Assembly (NCBI RefSeq): GCF_026210795.1
Contig: NC_089443.1
Location: 4,154,001-4,218,000, forward strand
Length of the DNA: 64,000 nt
DNA from: Rhizophagus irregularis
Lineage: Eukaryota > Glomeromycota > Glomeromycetes > Glomerales > Glomeraceae
Direction: 5' to 3'
Shown here: in pieces, positions 21,435 through 32,510 of the stretch
Position numbering within the stretch: the first letter of the stretch is position 1
How the letters are laid out: each line of letters starts with the position of its first letter
Position numbers and translations under genes: made by a program
Notes under the pieces: generated by a model
The model's database searches: none
What the model saw: only the letters and a program-made list of their open reading frames with translations
Told to the model about the DNA's origin: nothing

Positions 21435-21741
21435 TTAAAAAATATTGAGTTTCTTTGGTTTTGGTGTAGAAGTTACAACATCATCAAATAGGTAAAAAAG
21501 AGATCTACTTTCGTATTCTAGGATCTCTTTTATAACTGACTTATGCTTACTACCCCCACCTTTAAAAGATTGTCTAAAAAAATAAGTAACTTGTTGATGA
21601 TTTTTTTTTTCTACAGGCGCGCAAGAAAATGCCTTTACACCCCATTGCTTATGAATTTCCATAAACTCGGATATGTGATACACAAGAACATGTATGTATG
21701 GAGTAATTGCACTTGGACTGTACAATCCTTTTTCAATGCGA
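21435..21741 (-). pseudogene. 3' part of a transposase-like gene split by element 2
   Basis: About 100 codons. The frame runs from the insertion point (HRIEKGLYSPSAITPYIH) through VEKKNHQQVTYFFRQSFKGGG to a stop at 21435. If one copy of the 4-bp duplication is removed, this frame continues the gene at 29042-31013 exactly. The TPYIHVLVYH and EKKNH motifs resemble the C-terminal part of transposase-like proteins that are abundant in AM fungi and some animals, possibly the KDZ group. That family call is recalled and weak. Confidence 0.65.
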
Positions 21742-22837
21742 TGTAAACGGTCGAATATCAAGCACGAAAAGATGATAAAATTCAACCACCAAATGTAATT
21801 ATTAAATATTAAGAACGAACAAATTAATCGTGGATTGGCGTAGATGGATAAATAATTAGCCGAAAAGGATAAACATTTAGGAAGAGTAATGATCTACATG
21901 ATGTAATATTTATTGAATGATTGACAAGGAACCAATAGGATAAATAGAGTCGATCAATTGCGGCTTAGCAATCTTTAACAATAAGAACGATAAGAAAGAA
22001 TAATTATAAGCCACAAAAGATAGATTATAAGCAAAACACATAAAGCGAATTAAAAGAACATATAAAATAATGTCAGAAAGATTAAAGAACACAAAATAAT
22101 GTAAAAGATAATATAAAAAGATAGTATAAAGATGGAACGTAAAAGATAATATATTAAAAAGAACATATATAAAAAGATAGCATATTAAAAGATAGCATAT
22201 TAAAAGATAGCATATTTAAAATATAGATAGTATATTAGAAAGATAGTTCAAAGATAATATGTAAAGAACATAAAAGATAGTATATAGATAAAATAGAAAG
22301 TAGCATAAAAATTGTATATATAGAGAACGGAATTCAAAGTAATTCCACAGTTCTCATCCACAGAACTCAATAAAAATATAAGTTTCATTTAATTATTTGT
22401 TAGTAAAGTTTAATATTAATTAAAGGTAATAGGTTCGCCCTAAACTTTAATTAATGTTCGCTTAATTAATTTTAATTGAATAAAATGGAAATTTAAGAAG
22501 AATTAAATATACACCGTTGAAAAGTAATAATTCGTAGCGAGAGCTATCGAAGTTTGAAATTAAAGGTAAAAGTGGATATAATTTGGGGAAAATTTGGAGA
22601 AGTTAAATTTTATTTTATATCGTTTGATGTTTTATATTACTAACGCTATTTATGTCGTGAACCAAGAATGTTGTTGTACATTGTTCGTTGATTATGTTGT
22701 TTGTTAATTATGACGTTGATTATTTGCTTGTTCGTTTAATTGTTCGTTCGTTCGATTATTCGTTCGTTCGACCATGAGAATGCCCGTTCGATGTGGCAAC
22801 TCTGTAAATTGATGACAGAGGGAATTGGGGGATCTCA
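21742..22837 (+). repeat. 5' LTR of element 2
   Basis: 1096 bp, TGTAAACGG..GATCTCA. It contains short AAAAGATAGCATATT tandem copies (about 22185-22220) and GTTCGTTC runs (about 22740-22770). It matches 27946-29041 except near 21842 and 22648. Confidence 0.93.
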
Positions 22838-24436
22838 TATGGTGCATGCTCCGAGAAAGGAAATGATCATCATCACATGATTATTGTTATAATGAATATG
22901 AAAATTTAATTTCGTTAGTAAGTCACTGATAGGTATTATTAATCAATATTTTATTTTAGAATTTATTTTTAGATTTCAGGTTTTGACGAGTTCAAAAGGA
23001 ACCAATAAATCAATAAGGATTTAATTGAGTTAAAAACTTGAAAAGGTGAAAGATTGGAGTTTGAAGTTGTGCAAGTAATCACTTAATTGATAGAAAGCAC
23101 AAGAATATTTCTTTCGGGAATAAAGTACCTGGGAAATTTCATAAGGAGATGTGGAAGCAAAAGATGAATTTTGGAATAAAGATTAATAATGGGAGAACAC
23201 CAATGTATTATTCGGGGTTCATCTGTGTGGTATGGGTTACCTCTGAGTTTGAATTCTGGATAAATGCTCAAGATTGGAAAATTTTTATTCTTCGACATTA
23301 AAGATTATAACGTATGGGTTACGTCAAATCTGGATACCCAGCTCAATAATGCGCAAATTGCTTTGGGGATGGGGAATGAGAATTGTAAAGACACCTACTA
23401 TCAAGAAATATTGAATGGATAAAATGGGACAAACCTGTAAACTATCATGCTTTTACCCAATGGGAAAAAGATAGAGATAAGCCCAGTATAGGTCCACCAA
23501 TTTGAGGAAAGATAAGTTGGTTTAGATGAGTTTTATGGATAGCTGATGACTTTTGAAACTGGATTTTGGAAGGTTAGATTCACCCGTTAAGAGACAAGTC
23601 GGCCAACGAAGGAGGAAAAAATGGATACGTTGTATTGTTACAGGTCCTAGGCTACATTTCAGATGAAGGTTCCTGGTGTAGTGTTCTAGTTCACGTTCTC
23701 ATTACAATGTTCCGTTAAAAGAAGATAAAATAGAAGGATATTTACATATTAACGAGCCGTATAATGAATATTACGTGCAGTATTTAATAATAGAGTAAAA
23801 TCCGAAAAGAAGGACATTTATTTGAAAAAGAATATTTATTTGGAAAAGAACATTTATTTGAAAAGAACGACATTTATTTGAAAAGAACGACATTTTGTGT
23901 ATCATAGATTAATTTATATAATATAGAATATATAGTAAGAAGGATTTATGTGGACAATAAGAAAGATTGAAGATTCGCAAACCTTAAAAGTTATGAAAAT
24001 TTTGGAGTTTGTGATATGTGATATGTGAAATTATGAATCTCGGCGATAAAAGATAAATTTTAGAATGTGATATGTGAAATTATGAATCACGGTGATAGGG
24101 GATAAATTTTAGAATGTGATATGTGAGATTATGGATCTTGGTGACAAAAGATAAACTTTGTGGCACAGTAACAACCTCCGCAGTCTGAGGAGATCGTGGA
24201 CTTAGAATAATTTTTGAAATTTTGAGGCGCAGTAAAAATTAATAGTAAAATATGGCGTAGCGAATACATAAAACTGAAGGATGGAATCTAAAGATTGAAA
24301 GAAGCAACCTATTTAAAGATAAAAGAATGTTTAAAAGATTGAAAATAGAAATGTTAAGGGTGAAATATATATATAGAGGGAGGAGTCCGATTGAGATTCT
24401 GGATGGATATTCATGGCAATTTAACTAAGGCATACA
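22838..24436 (+). other. element 2 leader
   Basis: The PBS lies at 22840-22857 (TGGTGCATGCTCCGAGAA). No supported gene. Short tandem repeats occur at 23820-23895 (about 20 bp, built on ACATTTATTTGAAAAGA) and at 24017-24165 (50-bp period, three units built on GATATGTGAAATTATGAATC). A stretch near 23450-23500 (AGAGATAAGCCCAGTATAGG) matches the element 1 leader near 18560-18600 on the other strand. Confidence 0.6.
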
Positions 24437-26413
24437 ATGGAATGGTATCATCAATGGGAAAGTGAATATAGAACACATAAAGAGGAACACGAAGTAGGAA
24501 CGGAAGAATTGGACGAATGTTTAAATTGTGAATTATGTTATCCGATAGTAAATGAACCAATAGTATTCAAGAAATTTTGGGACGCATTATTTAAATTTGA
24601 AGATGCAATAATAATATATAATGATGTGACGATTAAGGGAGTATTAGATTTATTAAGTATGAATAATTCGGAAAGAGAAGATACAATACATAAAGGAAAA
24701 TGTAGGGATATAATGGATAGAATAACAGAATCAATAAGATATAGAATACAGCCGAAAATAAAAGAGAAAGGATTACGAACAATTATATTAGTAATCGTAA
24801 GAGATTGTATTGAAAGAAATCTAGAGAACGAAGTATTTGATAGATTAATTGGAAATCCCGAATTAATAGAACACAAATATATTTTAGAAGATTGGGATGT
24901 TGAAAGAAGATTTGAAAAATTTTGGCAATGGTATAGGGTTGCATTAGGAGAAATTAGGGCTGTAAGAGCAGAAGTAGAAGCAATAGGAAAGTTCAAGGAA
25001 TTATTGTATGAAGAAGAAAAGATAGCAGAAAGTGAAGAAAAAGTGAAAGAATTAATACGAGGAATAAAACTAAAGAAATGTAGATTTTTGGAAAGAAATA
25101 TAGAATTTTTAGGACATATAGTAGGAAATGATGGATTAAGGCCAGACGATAAAAAGATAGAAAAGATAAAAGAAATGAAGGCACCAACAACAGTGAAAGA
25201 AGTAAGATCATTTTTGGGACTTTGTTCATATTACAGAAAATTTGTGAAGAATTTTTCAAAGATAGCAAGACCAATAAGTGATTTGAGAAAGAAGGGAATA
25301 CCTTTCATTTGGGGAAGAGAACAACAAGAAGCGTTTGAAAAATTGAAAGAAAAGTTAATACAATATCCAATATTGCGACATCCAGATTGGAAGAAAGAAT
25401 TTTTATTAATAACAGATGCATCAGGAAAAGGATTAGGTGCAGTATTAAGTCAAAAAGATGAAAAGGGAAAAGAAGTAGTAATAGCATATGCAAGTAGAAG
25501 TTTATTACCAGCAGAAGAAAATTATCCGATAACAGAATTGGAATGTTTAGGAATAGTTTGGGGAATTCAACATTTTCATAAATATTTAATCGATAGAAAA
25601 TTTAAAGTAATAACAGATCACAGTGCATTAAAAGGATTAATGAATGCAAAGATACCAAAAGGAAAAAGAGCAAGATGGGTGATGGAATTACAGCAATATA
25701 ATTTTGAAGTAATACATAGGTCGGGAAAAGAAAATACGAACGCCGACGCATTAAGTAGGTTATTAAAGATAGTAGAGGATCAACCAGAAATAGTAATAAT
25801 CGACGGAGTAGACGGATTAGGAAAGACAAGTATAGTACAAAATTTAATTAAAGAATGGGAAAAACAAGGATTAAAAGTAAGATTCAATACTTATAAAAGA
25901 AGAAGAAAAGACAAAGATGAATTTTATGAATCGAAGATGGAGACGGAATGGAAATTTAGAAAAGAAGTAGTAGAACAAATAAACAAAAGAATGTTAGAAT
26001 ATGATGAAGATACAGATATAATAATTTTAGACAAATCACCATATTGTGAATATTATTATCAGAAGACGAAAAGTTTCGACAGGAGATTAATTACTCCACA
26101 TGGAAATCATGAGATGGAAAAAGAAATATTCAGATTGAAAGAAACGATAGATAAATCAATAGTGATATTCTTAGAAAAAGATGGCGATGTATGTTGGAAA
26201 AATTATATTGGAAGAGAAACAGAGAAAATGGAAAAATCATCATACCCAACATTAAAGAAGAATGAATATTTGGACATGGTTAAGATGTTTGAAGAAAATC
26301 AGAGTGTGTACAAAGATACCAAAAGATACAGTCGAGTAAAAGTTAAAAATGACAATAGTAGTTGGAGAAAAGTATTTAAAGAGGTGGAAAAATGGAGAAA
26401 AGTACAGAATTAA
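24437..26413 (+). CDS. fused Gag-N / RNase H / thymidylate-kinase-like protein
   Basis: 658 aa. Residues 1 to about 209 match the N-terminal extension of the element 1 Gag (for example SIRYR, GNPELIEHKYILED). At about residue 210 (near 25065) the frame passes directly into the RT thumb and connection (KKCRFLERNIEFLGH), then RNase H (ITDASGKGLGAVLSQ, ITELECLGIVWGI, ITDHSALKGL, NADALSRL). From about 452 to the end there is a complete kinase-size domain: P-loop IIDGVDGLGKTSI near 455-466, ILDKSPYCEYYYQKTKSFDR near 535, and a conserved C-terminus. The RT catalytic core is missing. A nucleoside-monophosphate kinase activity is inferred from motifs, not shown. Confidence 0.88.
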   Translation: MEWYHQWESEYRTHKEEHEVGTEELDECLNCELCYPIVNEPIVFKKFWDALFKFEDAIIIYNDVTIKGVLDLLSMNNSEREDTIHKGKCRDIMDRITESIRYRIQPKIKEKGLRTIILVIVRDCIERNLENEVFDRLIGNPELIEHKYILEDWDVERRFEKFWQWYRVALGEIRAVRAEVEAIGKFKELLYEEEKIAESEEKVKELIRGIKLKKCRFLERNIEFLGHIVGNDGLRPDDKKIEKIKEMKAPTTVKEVRSFLGLCSYYRKFVKNFSKIARPISDLRKKGIPFIWGREQQEAFEKLKEKLIQYPILRHPDWKKEFLLITDASGKGLGAVLSQKDEKGKEVVIAYASRSLLPAEENYPITELECLGIVWGIQHFHKYLIDRKFKVITDHSALKGLMNAKIPKGKRARWVMELQQYNFEVIHRSGKENTNADALSRLLKIVEDQPEIVIIDGVDGLGKTSIVQNLIKEWEKQGLKVRFNTYKRRRKDKDEFYESKMETEWKFRKEVVEQINKRMLEYDEDTDIIILDKSPYCEYYYQKTKSFDRRLITPHGNHEMEKEIFRLKETIDKSIVIFLEKDGDVCWKNYIGRETEKMEKSSYPTLKKNEYLDMVKMFEENQSVYKDTKRYSRVKVKNDNSSWRKVFKEVEKWRKVQN

Positions 26414-26416
26414 AAT

Positions 26417-26593
26417 ATGGAACAAATAATAAAAACAACGGATTCAGAGATAGAAGCATTGATTGAAGCATTAAGAAATATTCAAGAAGAAATTATCAAA
26501 TTAAAGGATAAAAACAGGAAGTTAGGTAACATAAAATTGACGATTGGAACGAAAGGGAAGAATCATCAATTAAAGAAATACAGGAGGAGATAA
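26417..26593 (+). CDS. 58-aa ORF between kinase and integrase
   Basis: ATG 26417 is 3 nt after the preceding stop codon. It reads MEQIIKTTDSEIEALIEALR, likely helical, and ends with a basic KKYRRR. No family recognised. It has the same position as the 50-aa ORF of element 1, but I see no sequence match. Confidence 0.4.
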   Translation: MEQIIKTTDSEIEALIEALRNIQEEIIKLKDKNRKLGNIKLTIGTKGKNHQLKKYRRR

Positions 26594-26642
26594 TAAAAAT
26601 AGAGATAGCCATAGGTAGAACGGAAATATACAAAGAAATATT

Positions 26643-27869
26643 ATGGAAGAAAATAATTACAAAAGAATAATAGACAATATCAAAGAAGAAAATAAGTATG
26701 AATTAAAAGAGGGAATTTTATATAGAATAAAAGGACAAAACAAATTTAGAGTAATCAGGGATTATGAATACGAGGGATTGATGTACATGATGCATGATAA
26801 TGAATTATCAGGGCATTTTGGGATAGAAGCGACATTAGATAGAATAAGAGAAAATTATTGGTGGAAAAATATGAAAGAAGATGTAGAAGAATATGTAAGA
26901 ATGTGCTGGAATTGTCAAATGAGAGGAAAACCAAGAGGAAAGAACGAATTAATGCCGATAAAGGTAAATGAACCATTTGAGATGATTGGAATAGATATAG
27001 TTGGACCACTAAAAGAGACAGAAAAGGGAAATAAGTACATTGTAGTAGCAATGGATTATTTTACAAAATGGCCCGAGGCCGCACCACTAAAAGAAGCTAC
27101 AGCGAAAGAGGTAGTAGAATTTATTTGGAGGGACATAATTTGTAGACATGGGTGTCCAAAGAAAATAATTAGTGATAGAGGGACTCACTTTAACAATAGA
27201 ATGATGGAAGAATTGGTAGAAAGGTGTGGAATAAATCATAGATTAAGTACACCATATAGGCCACAAACAAATGGTTTGGTCGAAAGATTCAATAAAACTT
27301 TATGCGAAGGATTAGCCAAATTAGGAGAAGAAAATTGGGATAAACATATACCATCTGTATTATTTGCATATAGAACAAAGAAGCAATCATCAACAAAGAT
27401 TAAACCTTTTTATGCGACATACGGAAGGAGAGCAAAACTACCATTGGATAAAGACGAAAATAAAATAACATTAGCTAACAGAGTAAAAGTATTAATTGAA
27501 GAGCTACCGGTAATAAGAAGGAAAATAAAAGAAAATGTGAAAGAAGCTCAAGAAAAACAAAAACAACAACACGACAAAAGGGGAATTAGAAAACCTAAAT
27601 TTGAAATAGGAGAAAAAGTATTATTATATGAAGCATGGAGAGAGAAACAATGGTCGGGAAAATTGCAGAACAAATGGAAAGGACCATATTTAATTCACGA
27701 AGAATTTGGAAATGGAGCGTATAAACTCAAAGAATTAGACGGAAGAATACTAAAAACACCACAAAATGGAGAATGGTTAAAGAAATTTTATGATCGAAGG
27801 GGATTTACACCAAAAATAGTAATTAAAGGAAAAGAGGTATTCGATAAGACCCGAGTTCGATTCGATTAA
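26643..27869 (+). CDS. Ty3/gypsy integrase of element 2
   Basis: 408 aa. HHCC zinc domain H51, H58, C88, C91 (HDNELSGHFG, CWNCQ). Catalytic D118 (IGIDIVGP), D178 (ISDRGTHF) and E214 (GLVERFNKTL). The C-terminal segment EIGEKVLLYEAWREKQWSGK to GPYLIHEE matches element 1. Intact frame, so it could act in trans. The ATG is about 50 nt after the 58-aa ORF, and the gene ends about 75 nt before the 3' LTR. Confidence 0.92.
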   Translation: MEENNYKRIIDNIKEENKYELKEGILYRIKGQNKFRVIRDYEYEGLMYMMHDNELSGHFGIEATLDRIRENYWWKNMKEDVEEYVRMCWNCQMRGKPRGKNELMPIKVNEPFEMIGIDIVGPLKETEKGNKYIVVAMDYFTKWPEAAPLKEATAKEVVEFIWRDIICRHGCPKKIISDRGTHFNNRMMEELVERCGINHRLSTPYRPQTNGLVERFNKTLCEGLAKLGEENWDKHIPSVLFAYRTKKQSSTKIKPFYATYGRRAKLPLDKDENKITLANRVKVLIEELPVIRRKIKENVKEAQEKQKQQHDKRGIRKPKFEIGEKVLLYEAWREKQWSGKLQNKWKGPYLIHEEFGNGAYKLKELDGRILKTPQNGEWLKKFYDRRGFTPKIVIKGKEVFDKTRVRFD

Positions 27870-27930
27870 AATTATTATGGATAAGACACGAGTTCGATTC
27901 TATTAAAGTTATTTGTGAGGTCACAAATAG

Positions 27931-27945
27931 CGAAGAGGGGGATAA
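27931..27945 (+). promoter_or_regulatory. polypurine tract of element 2
   Basis: CGAAGAGGGGGATAA directly before the 3' LTR. Confidence 0.6.
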
Positions 27946-29041
27946 TGTAAACGGTCGAATATCAAGCACGAAAAGATGATAAAATTCAACCACCAAATGT
28001 AATTATTAAATATTAAGAACGAACAAATTAATCGTGGATTGGCGTAAATGGATAAATAATTAGCCGAAAAGGATAAACATTTAGGAAGAGTAATGATCTA
28101 CATGATGTAATATTTATTGAATGATTGACAAGGAACCAATAGGATAAATAGAGTCGATCAATTGCGGCTTAGCAATCTTTAACAATAAGAACGATAAGAA
28201 AGAATAATTATAAGCCACAAAAGATAGATTATAAGCAAAACACATAAAGCGAATTAAAAGAACATATAAAATAATGTCAGAAAGATTAAAGAACACAAAA
28301 TAATGTAAAAGATAATATAAAAAGATAGTATAAAGATGGAACGTAAAAGATAATATATTAAAAAGAACATATATAAAAAGATAGCATATTAAAAGATAGC
28401 ATATTAAAAGATAGCATATTTAAAATATAGATAGTATATTAGAAAGATAGTTCAAAGATAATATGTAAAGAACATAAAAGATAGTATATAGATAAAATAG
28501 AAAGTAGCATAAAAATTGTATATATAGAGAACGGAATTCAAAGTAATTCCACAGTTCTCATCCACAGAACTCAATAAAAATATAAGTTTCATTTAATTAT
28601 TTGTTAGTAAAGTTTAATATTAATTAAAGGTAATAGGTTCGCCCTAAACTTTAATTAATGTTCGCTTAATTAATTTTAATTGAATAAAATGGAAATTTAA
28701 GAAGAATTAAATATACACCGTTGAAAAGTAATAATTCGTAGCGAGAGCTATCGAAGTTTGAAATTAAAGGTAAAAGTGGATATAATTTGGGGAAAATTTG
28801 GAGAAGTTAAATTTTATTTTATATCGTTTGATGTTTTATATTACTAATGCTATTTATGTCGTGAACCAAGAATGTTGTTGTACATTGTTCGTTGATTATG
28901 TTGTTTGTTAATTATGACGTTGATTATTTGCTTGTTCGTTTAATTGTTCGTTCGTTCGATTATTCGTTCGTTCGACCATGAGAATGCCCGTTCGATGTGG
29001 CAACTCTGTAAATTGATGACAGAGGGAATTGGGGGATCTCA
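27946..29041 (+). repeat. 3' LTR of element 2
   Basis: 1096 bp, TGTAAACGG..GATCTCA, nearly identical to 21742-22837. It is followed by GCGA, the second copy of the target duplication. Confidence 0.93.
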
Positions 29042-31013
29042 GCGATTTGAATTTGGGATAACTCTATCTGGAGTTAAAAACAATTCCAGCCAGTCTTCTG
29101 CTTCAAATTGAAACTGGTGTGGGTCATAATCTTTTAGTTTAAGATTGGAGTAAATTAGGTTGAATCTATCCCACAACTCCCGAATTTTTTTGGCTCGTGA
29201 AGGTGGTAATATTTGACCTAAATTAAAATCTTTTAGAACTTTTAACTTATCATTACCCATTAATGATGTATAATTCCATGTATTAGATCCATTCTCTTTC
29301 CAAAATTGAAAACGAACTCCAATTCTGTTCATTTCTTTCACAATTTCATTACGACATACATTATCAAATTGATCAACATCTTTTAATTCTGACAAGACTA
29401 AGCTCCAAAGACGATCAAAAATTCGAAGCATAATATGAAGCTCATCTGGAATCCAATGATCTAAGGAAATCATATTAAAGAGTGGCTTTTTACTATGACC
29501 TGGATATTCATTTATTTTCTCCATTTTTTTACTAATCTTCCAATTAGTTTGATTATTAACTTGGTCATGCTTGGATATCTGACACCATGGGCAAAAATAA
29601 TTTGAATTAGCTGCATTAAATCCAAGACATATAGACAAAAACTTCCAGTCAGAGCTAAAGTACAACTCAAACTTCCAAATTATATTATTAATTTTTAAAC
29701 CATAATTTTTAAGATCATTTAGTTCTTGAATGAATGGTGACATCATAACTTCCAAAAGTTCATAGCTCTCTATCCCTGGAAAAAGAATGGTTGTATAGTG
29801 ATGATCAGGTTTGTGAATGTTTTGTTCATCATTCAAAATCCCCATAGTAATCATAACCTGTTTTATTTTCCTTCCTACGTTACGTCCATCTCCAGATATA
29901 CGTAAATGAATTATTGGATTACTTATATCCAATACTCCTTTAAAGATGAGAGCTGGTATAATATATGTTAGAATATCTTTTGCACTACGATGCCCTCCAT
30001 TTGTAATGTTTTTAATTTCATCAGTTATCCCATAATCAAAAATATTTGAATTTTCAACAAAATCTAATTCGTCTAAAGTTGGAATAATTGGAATATTAAT
30101 AAGAGTAATTTCAATTTTCTGATTCATATTTTTTGTTATTTTAAGTCGTTGTTCAGATACTATCCATTCACGTTCTAAATCAGTTCCACTGCAGCTAAAG
30201 CCCTATAACCCTCACGAGACATGTAATTTTGGTCAATTACTTGTACTATTGAAGTGAGTTTTTTTTCTTTTTCTCTATCATCCTTTGATCCATAAGCAAT
30301 TTGAAAGCCCATATGCTTAACATTATACGATATTTGCTTGAGAATTACTTGATCCTTGCCATAAATCTTAGCTCCTTCAATTTGAACCTGTTCTTTCAAC
30401 TGATCCCCAAATTTGCGTTGTCTTTTATATATCATTGATTTGCCACAATGCTCAATTGGTTTTATTTGTTTTAGTTGAATATTACTATTACTTTCCCTTT
30501 TACTCTCTCTGGCTTGCTTTAATGTTTCTAAGTGAATTCCAAAAAGATGTATTCCTGACATTAATGTCTTTTCATTGTTAGGAAAAAGTTTCTAAAAAAA
30601 ATATATTTTAATAATTAATTTAATTCTAGCAGTAAAAATTTAACACTTACTCGTATAACGGCATTTGCTGCTGCTGTTGGAAACGTGTTTGAGCAAACAT
30701 CTTCTGAAAAATTTGACCCATACATAACCCTAAAAAATGGCTTTTCTCTTATATAATTGATAGAACATTCTACTGTTTGCTTGTTATTACCTCGACCCCA
30801 GGTAGTTTCAACACAATAAGAATCTGGAATTTTATATTTATTTTTCCCTTGAGAGTAAGCTAAAATTGGAAGTTGAAGATATAGACCTTCTTTTTTAACT
30901 CTATAATGATAGCTCCGTCTGCCATCAGTATATAATATAACATTTGTTTTGGGGTATTCGGTAATTTCTTTAGGAATGTTTTCGCAAGTTTTTTTAGCTT
31001 TAATTTTCGGCAT
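29042..31013 (-). pseudogene. 5' part of a transposase-like gene interrupted by element 2
   Basis: Starts at ATG 31013 (MPKIKAKKTCENIPKEI). Exon 1 ends at 30651 with donor GTAAGT, the intron is 30592-30650, and exon 2 resumes in phase (KLFPNNEKTLMSGIHLFGIH). A one-base frame change near 30180 separates YRALAAVEL from LEREWIVSEQRLKI, so the gene was probably already damaged. The frame then runs through ALIFKGVLDIS, RISGDGRNVGRK, FCPWC and ELHIMLRIFDRLW to the LTR junction at 29042, and continues at 21741-21435. The layout (GDGR, a CPWC zinc pair, DELH) resembles transposase-like proteins common in AM fungi. The exact superfamily is uncertain. Confidence 0.65.
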
Positions 31014-31359
31014 TGTTAAAATTCTGTGTAATACAGAATGTAAAATTCAAATAAAAAATAATTTTAAGAATTTATAAGAATATTCTTTAAAAATAAAAAT
31101 GTAAATGTAATAAGATGGAAAAAAATAAATAAAAAAAAAATAAATAAAATTTTTTTTTCTTTTTTTAAAAGCAACCAGAATCATCACTATCGTGATACTC
31201 GAATTTATTTATATCCGTACTATTATTGTCGATTATACTTTATAACTATATAAATAAATCTATTTTTAGTATTATATCGTCAACTCATAATTAAGTTTTT
31301 TTTAAATAGTAAGCATATTGTTTGATATTACCTTTTTTGTTTACAAACAAACAGCCGAT
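31014..31359. other. intergenic AT-rich sequence
   Basis: Nothing supportable apart from A and T runs. Confidence 0.4.
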
Positions 31360-31640
31360 TTTGCTAAAAAAAGAAAATTTTTTTTTTTTGGTTTAAATAT
31401 TTTTTTTGGTTTAAAAATGAAAAAAACCGGAATTTTTAATATTTTTTTTTTTTTTCGTTTTAAAAAAAATTTTTTTTCTTTTTTTTTCGTTTTAAAAAAA
31501 AATTATTTTTTTCATTTTTTTTTTGTTTTAAAAAATTTTTTTTCATTTTTTTTTCGTTTTAAAAAAAACTTTAAAAATCTTTTTTTTTCGTTTCAAAATA
31601 GAAAACTTTTTTCTTTAAAAAAAAAAACTTTAAAATATAT
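31360..31640. repeat. T-rich low-complexity tract
   Basis: Long poly(T) blocks alternating with TTTTAAAA and TTTCGTTTT. It produces a Phe/Lys-only frame that is not a gene. Confidence 0.85.
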
Positions 31641-31659
31641 GTTTCCTAATCATTTAGAC

Positions 31660-32510
31660 AATCAACGACGAACTGGAACGCCAGCTTTAAACATATAACG
31701 GAAGAACGGGCATGTATATTGAGTATATACATGTATATATTTTTTATTGTTTGTTTGAGAAACATATTAACGTTTCTTCTTTCTTTTTTGTAGGAATGTT
31801 AGCTTTAACGAACTGGACTTGAGCATTTAATGGAAGGCGGAAGTGTAAGTAAATATAAGAGGGAGGTTTTGTTGTTTTGATTTGAGAAATGTATTAACGT
31901 TTCTTCTTCTTTTTTGTAGGAATACCAGCTTTAACGAGAATTTAATGGAAGGTGGAAGTGTAAGTAGGTATGAGAGGGAGGTTCTGTTTATTTGATTTGA
32001 GAGACGTATTAACGTTTCTTCTTTCTTTTTTGTAGAAATGCCGGCTTTAACGAACTGGACTTGAGAATTTAATAGAAAGCGGAAGTATAAACAGGTATAA
32101 GAGGGAGGTTTTGTTGTTTTGATTTGAGAAACGTGTTAACGTTTCTTCTTCTTTTTTGTAGGAATACCAGCTTTAACTAACTGGACTTGAGAATTTAATG
32201 GAAGGCGGAAGTGTAAGTAGGTATAAAAGGGAGGTTTTGTTGTTTTGATTTGAGAAACGTATTAACGTTTCTTCTTTCTTTTTTGTAGGAATACCAGCTT
32301 TAACGAACTGGACTTGAGAATTTAATGGAAGGCAGGAGTGAGTAAAGTAAGTGTAAGAGGGGGAGGTTTTTTATTTGATTTGAGAAACGTATTAACATTT
32401 TTTCTTTCTTTTCTTTTTTGTAGTTTTAATGAGCTTACGAGCCGGACTTTGAGACTTTAATAAAAAGCGGGAGTGCAAGTATGTATGGGTGGGAATTCTT
32501 TTGTTTCACA
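31660..32510 (+). repeat. exon-like tandem array, period about 126 bp
   Basis: Six to seven units (spacing 115-135 bp). Each shows a TTCTTTTTTGTAG acceptor-like end, a body of about 51 nt (GAATACCAGCTTTAACGAAC, then TGGACTTGAGAATTTAATGG) and a GTAAGT donor-like end, followed by AGAGGGAGG and GAGAAACGTATTAACG. All three frames of the body contain stops, so it is unlikely to be a coding exon. Bodies begin GAATAC and contain TGGACTT, as in the minus-strand array at 20750-21190. Confidence 0.75.

Larger units (their letters stand above)
21742..29041 (+). mobile_element. deleted Ty3/gypsy element with intact kinase domain (element 2)
   Basis: 7,300 bp on the plus strand, with 1096-bp LTRs that differ at two positions that I found and a 4-bp target duplication GCGA (21738-21741 and 29042-29045). 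Gene content: a fused Gag-N-terminus / RT connection / RNase H / kinase ORF, a 58-aa ORF and integrase. Most of Gag, the protease and the RT palm with YLDD are absent. PBS, polypurine tract and parts of the leader resemble element 1, so the two belong to one family. Near-identical LTRs despite the missing RT suggest mobilisation in trans, or a deletion after insertion. Confidence 0.93.

Noticed and set aside
31318-31698. 126-aa open frame rich in Phe and Lys
   Set aside because: Created by poly(T)/poly(A) low-complexity sequence.
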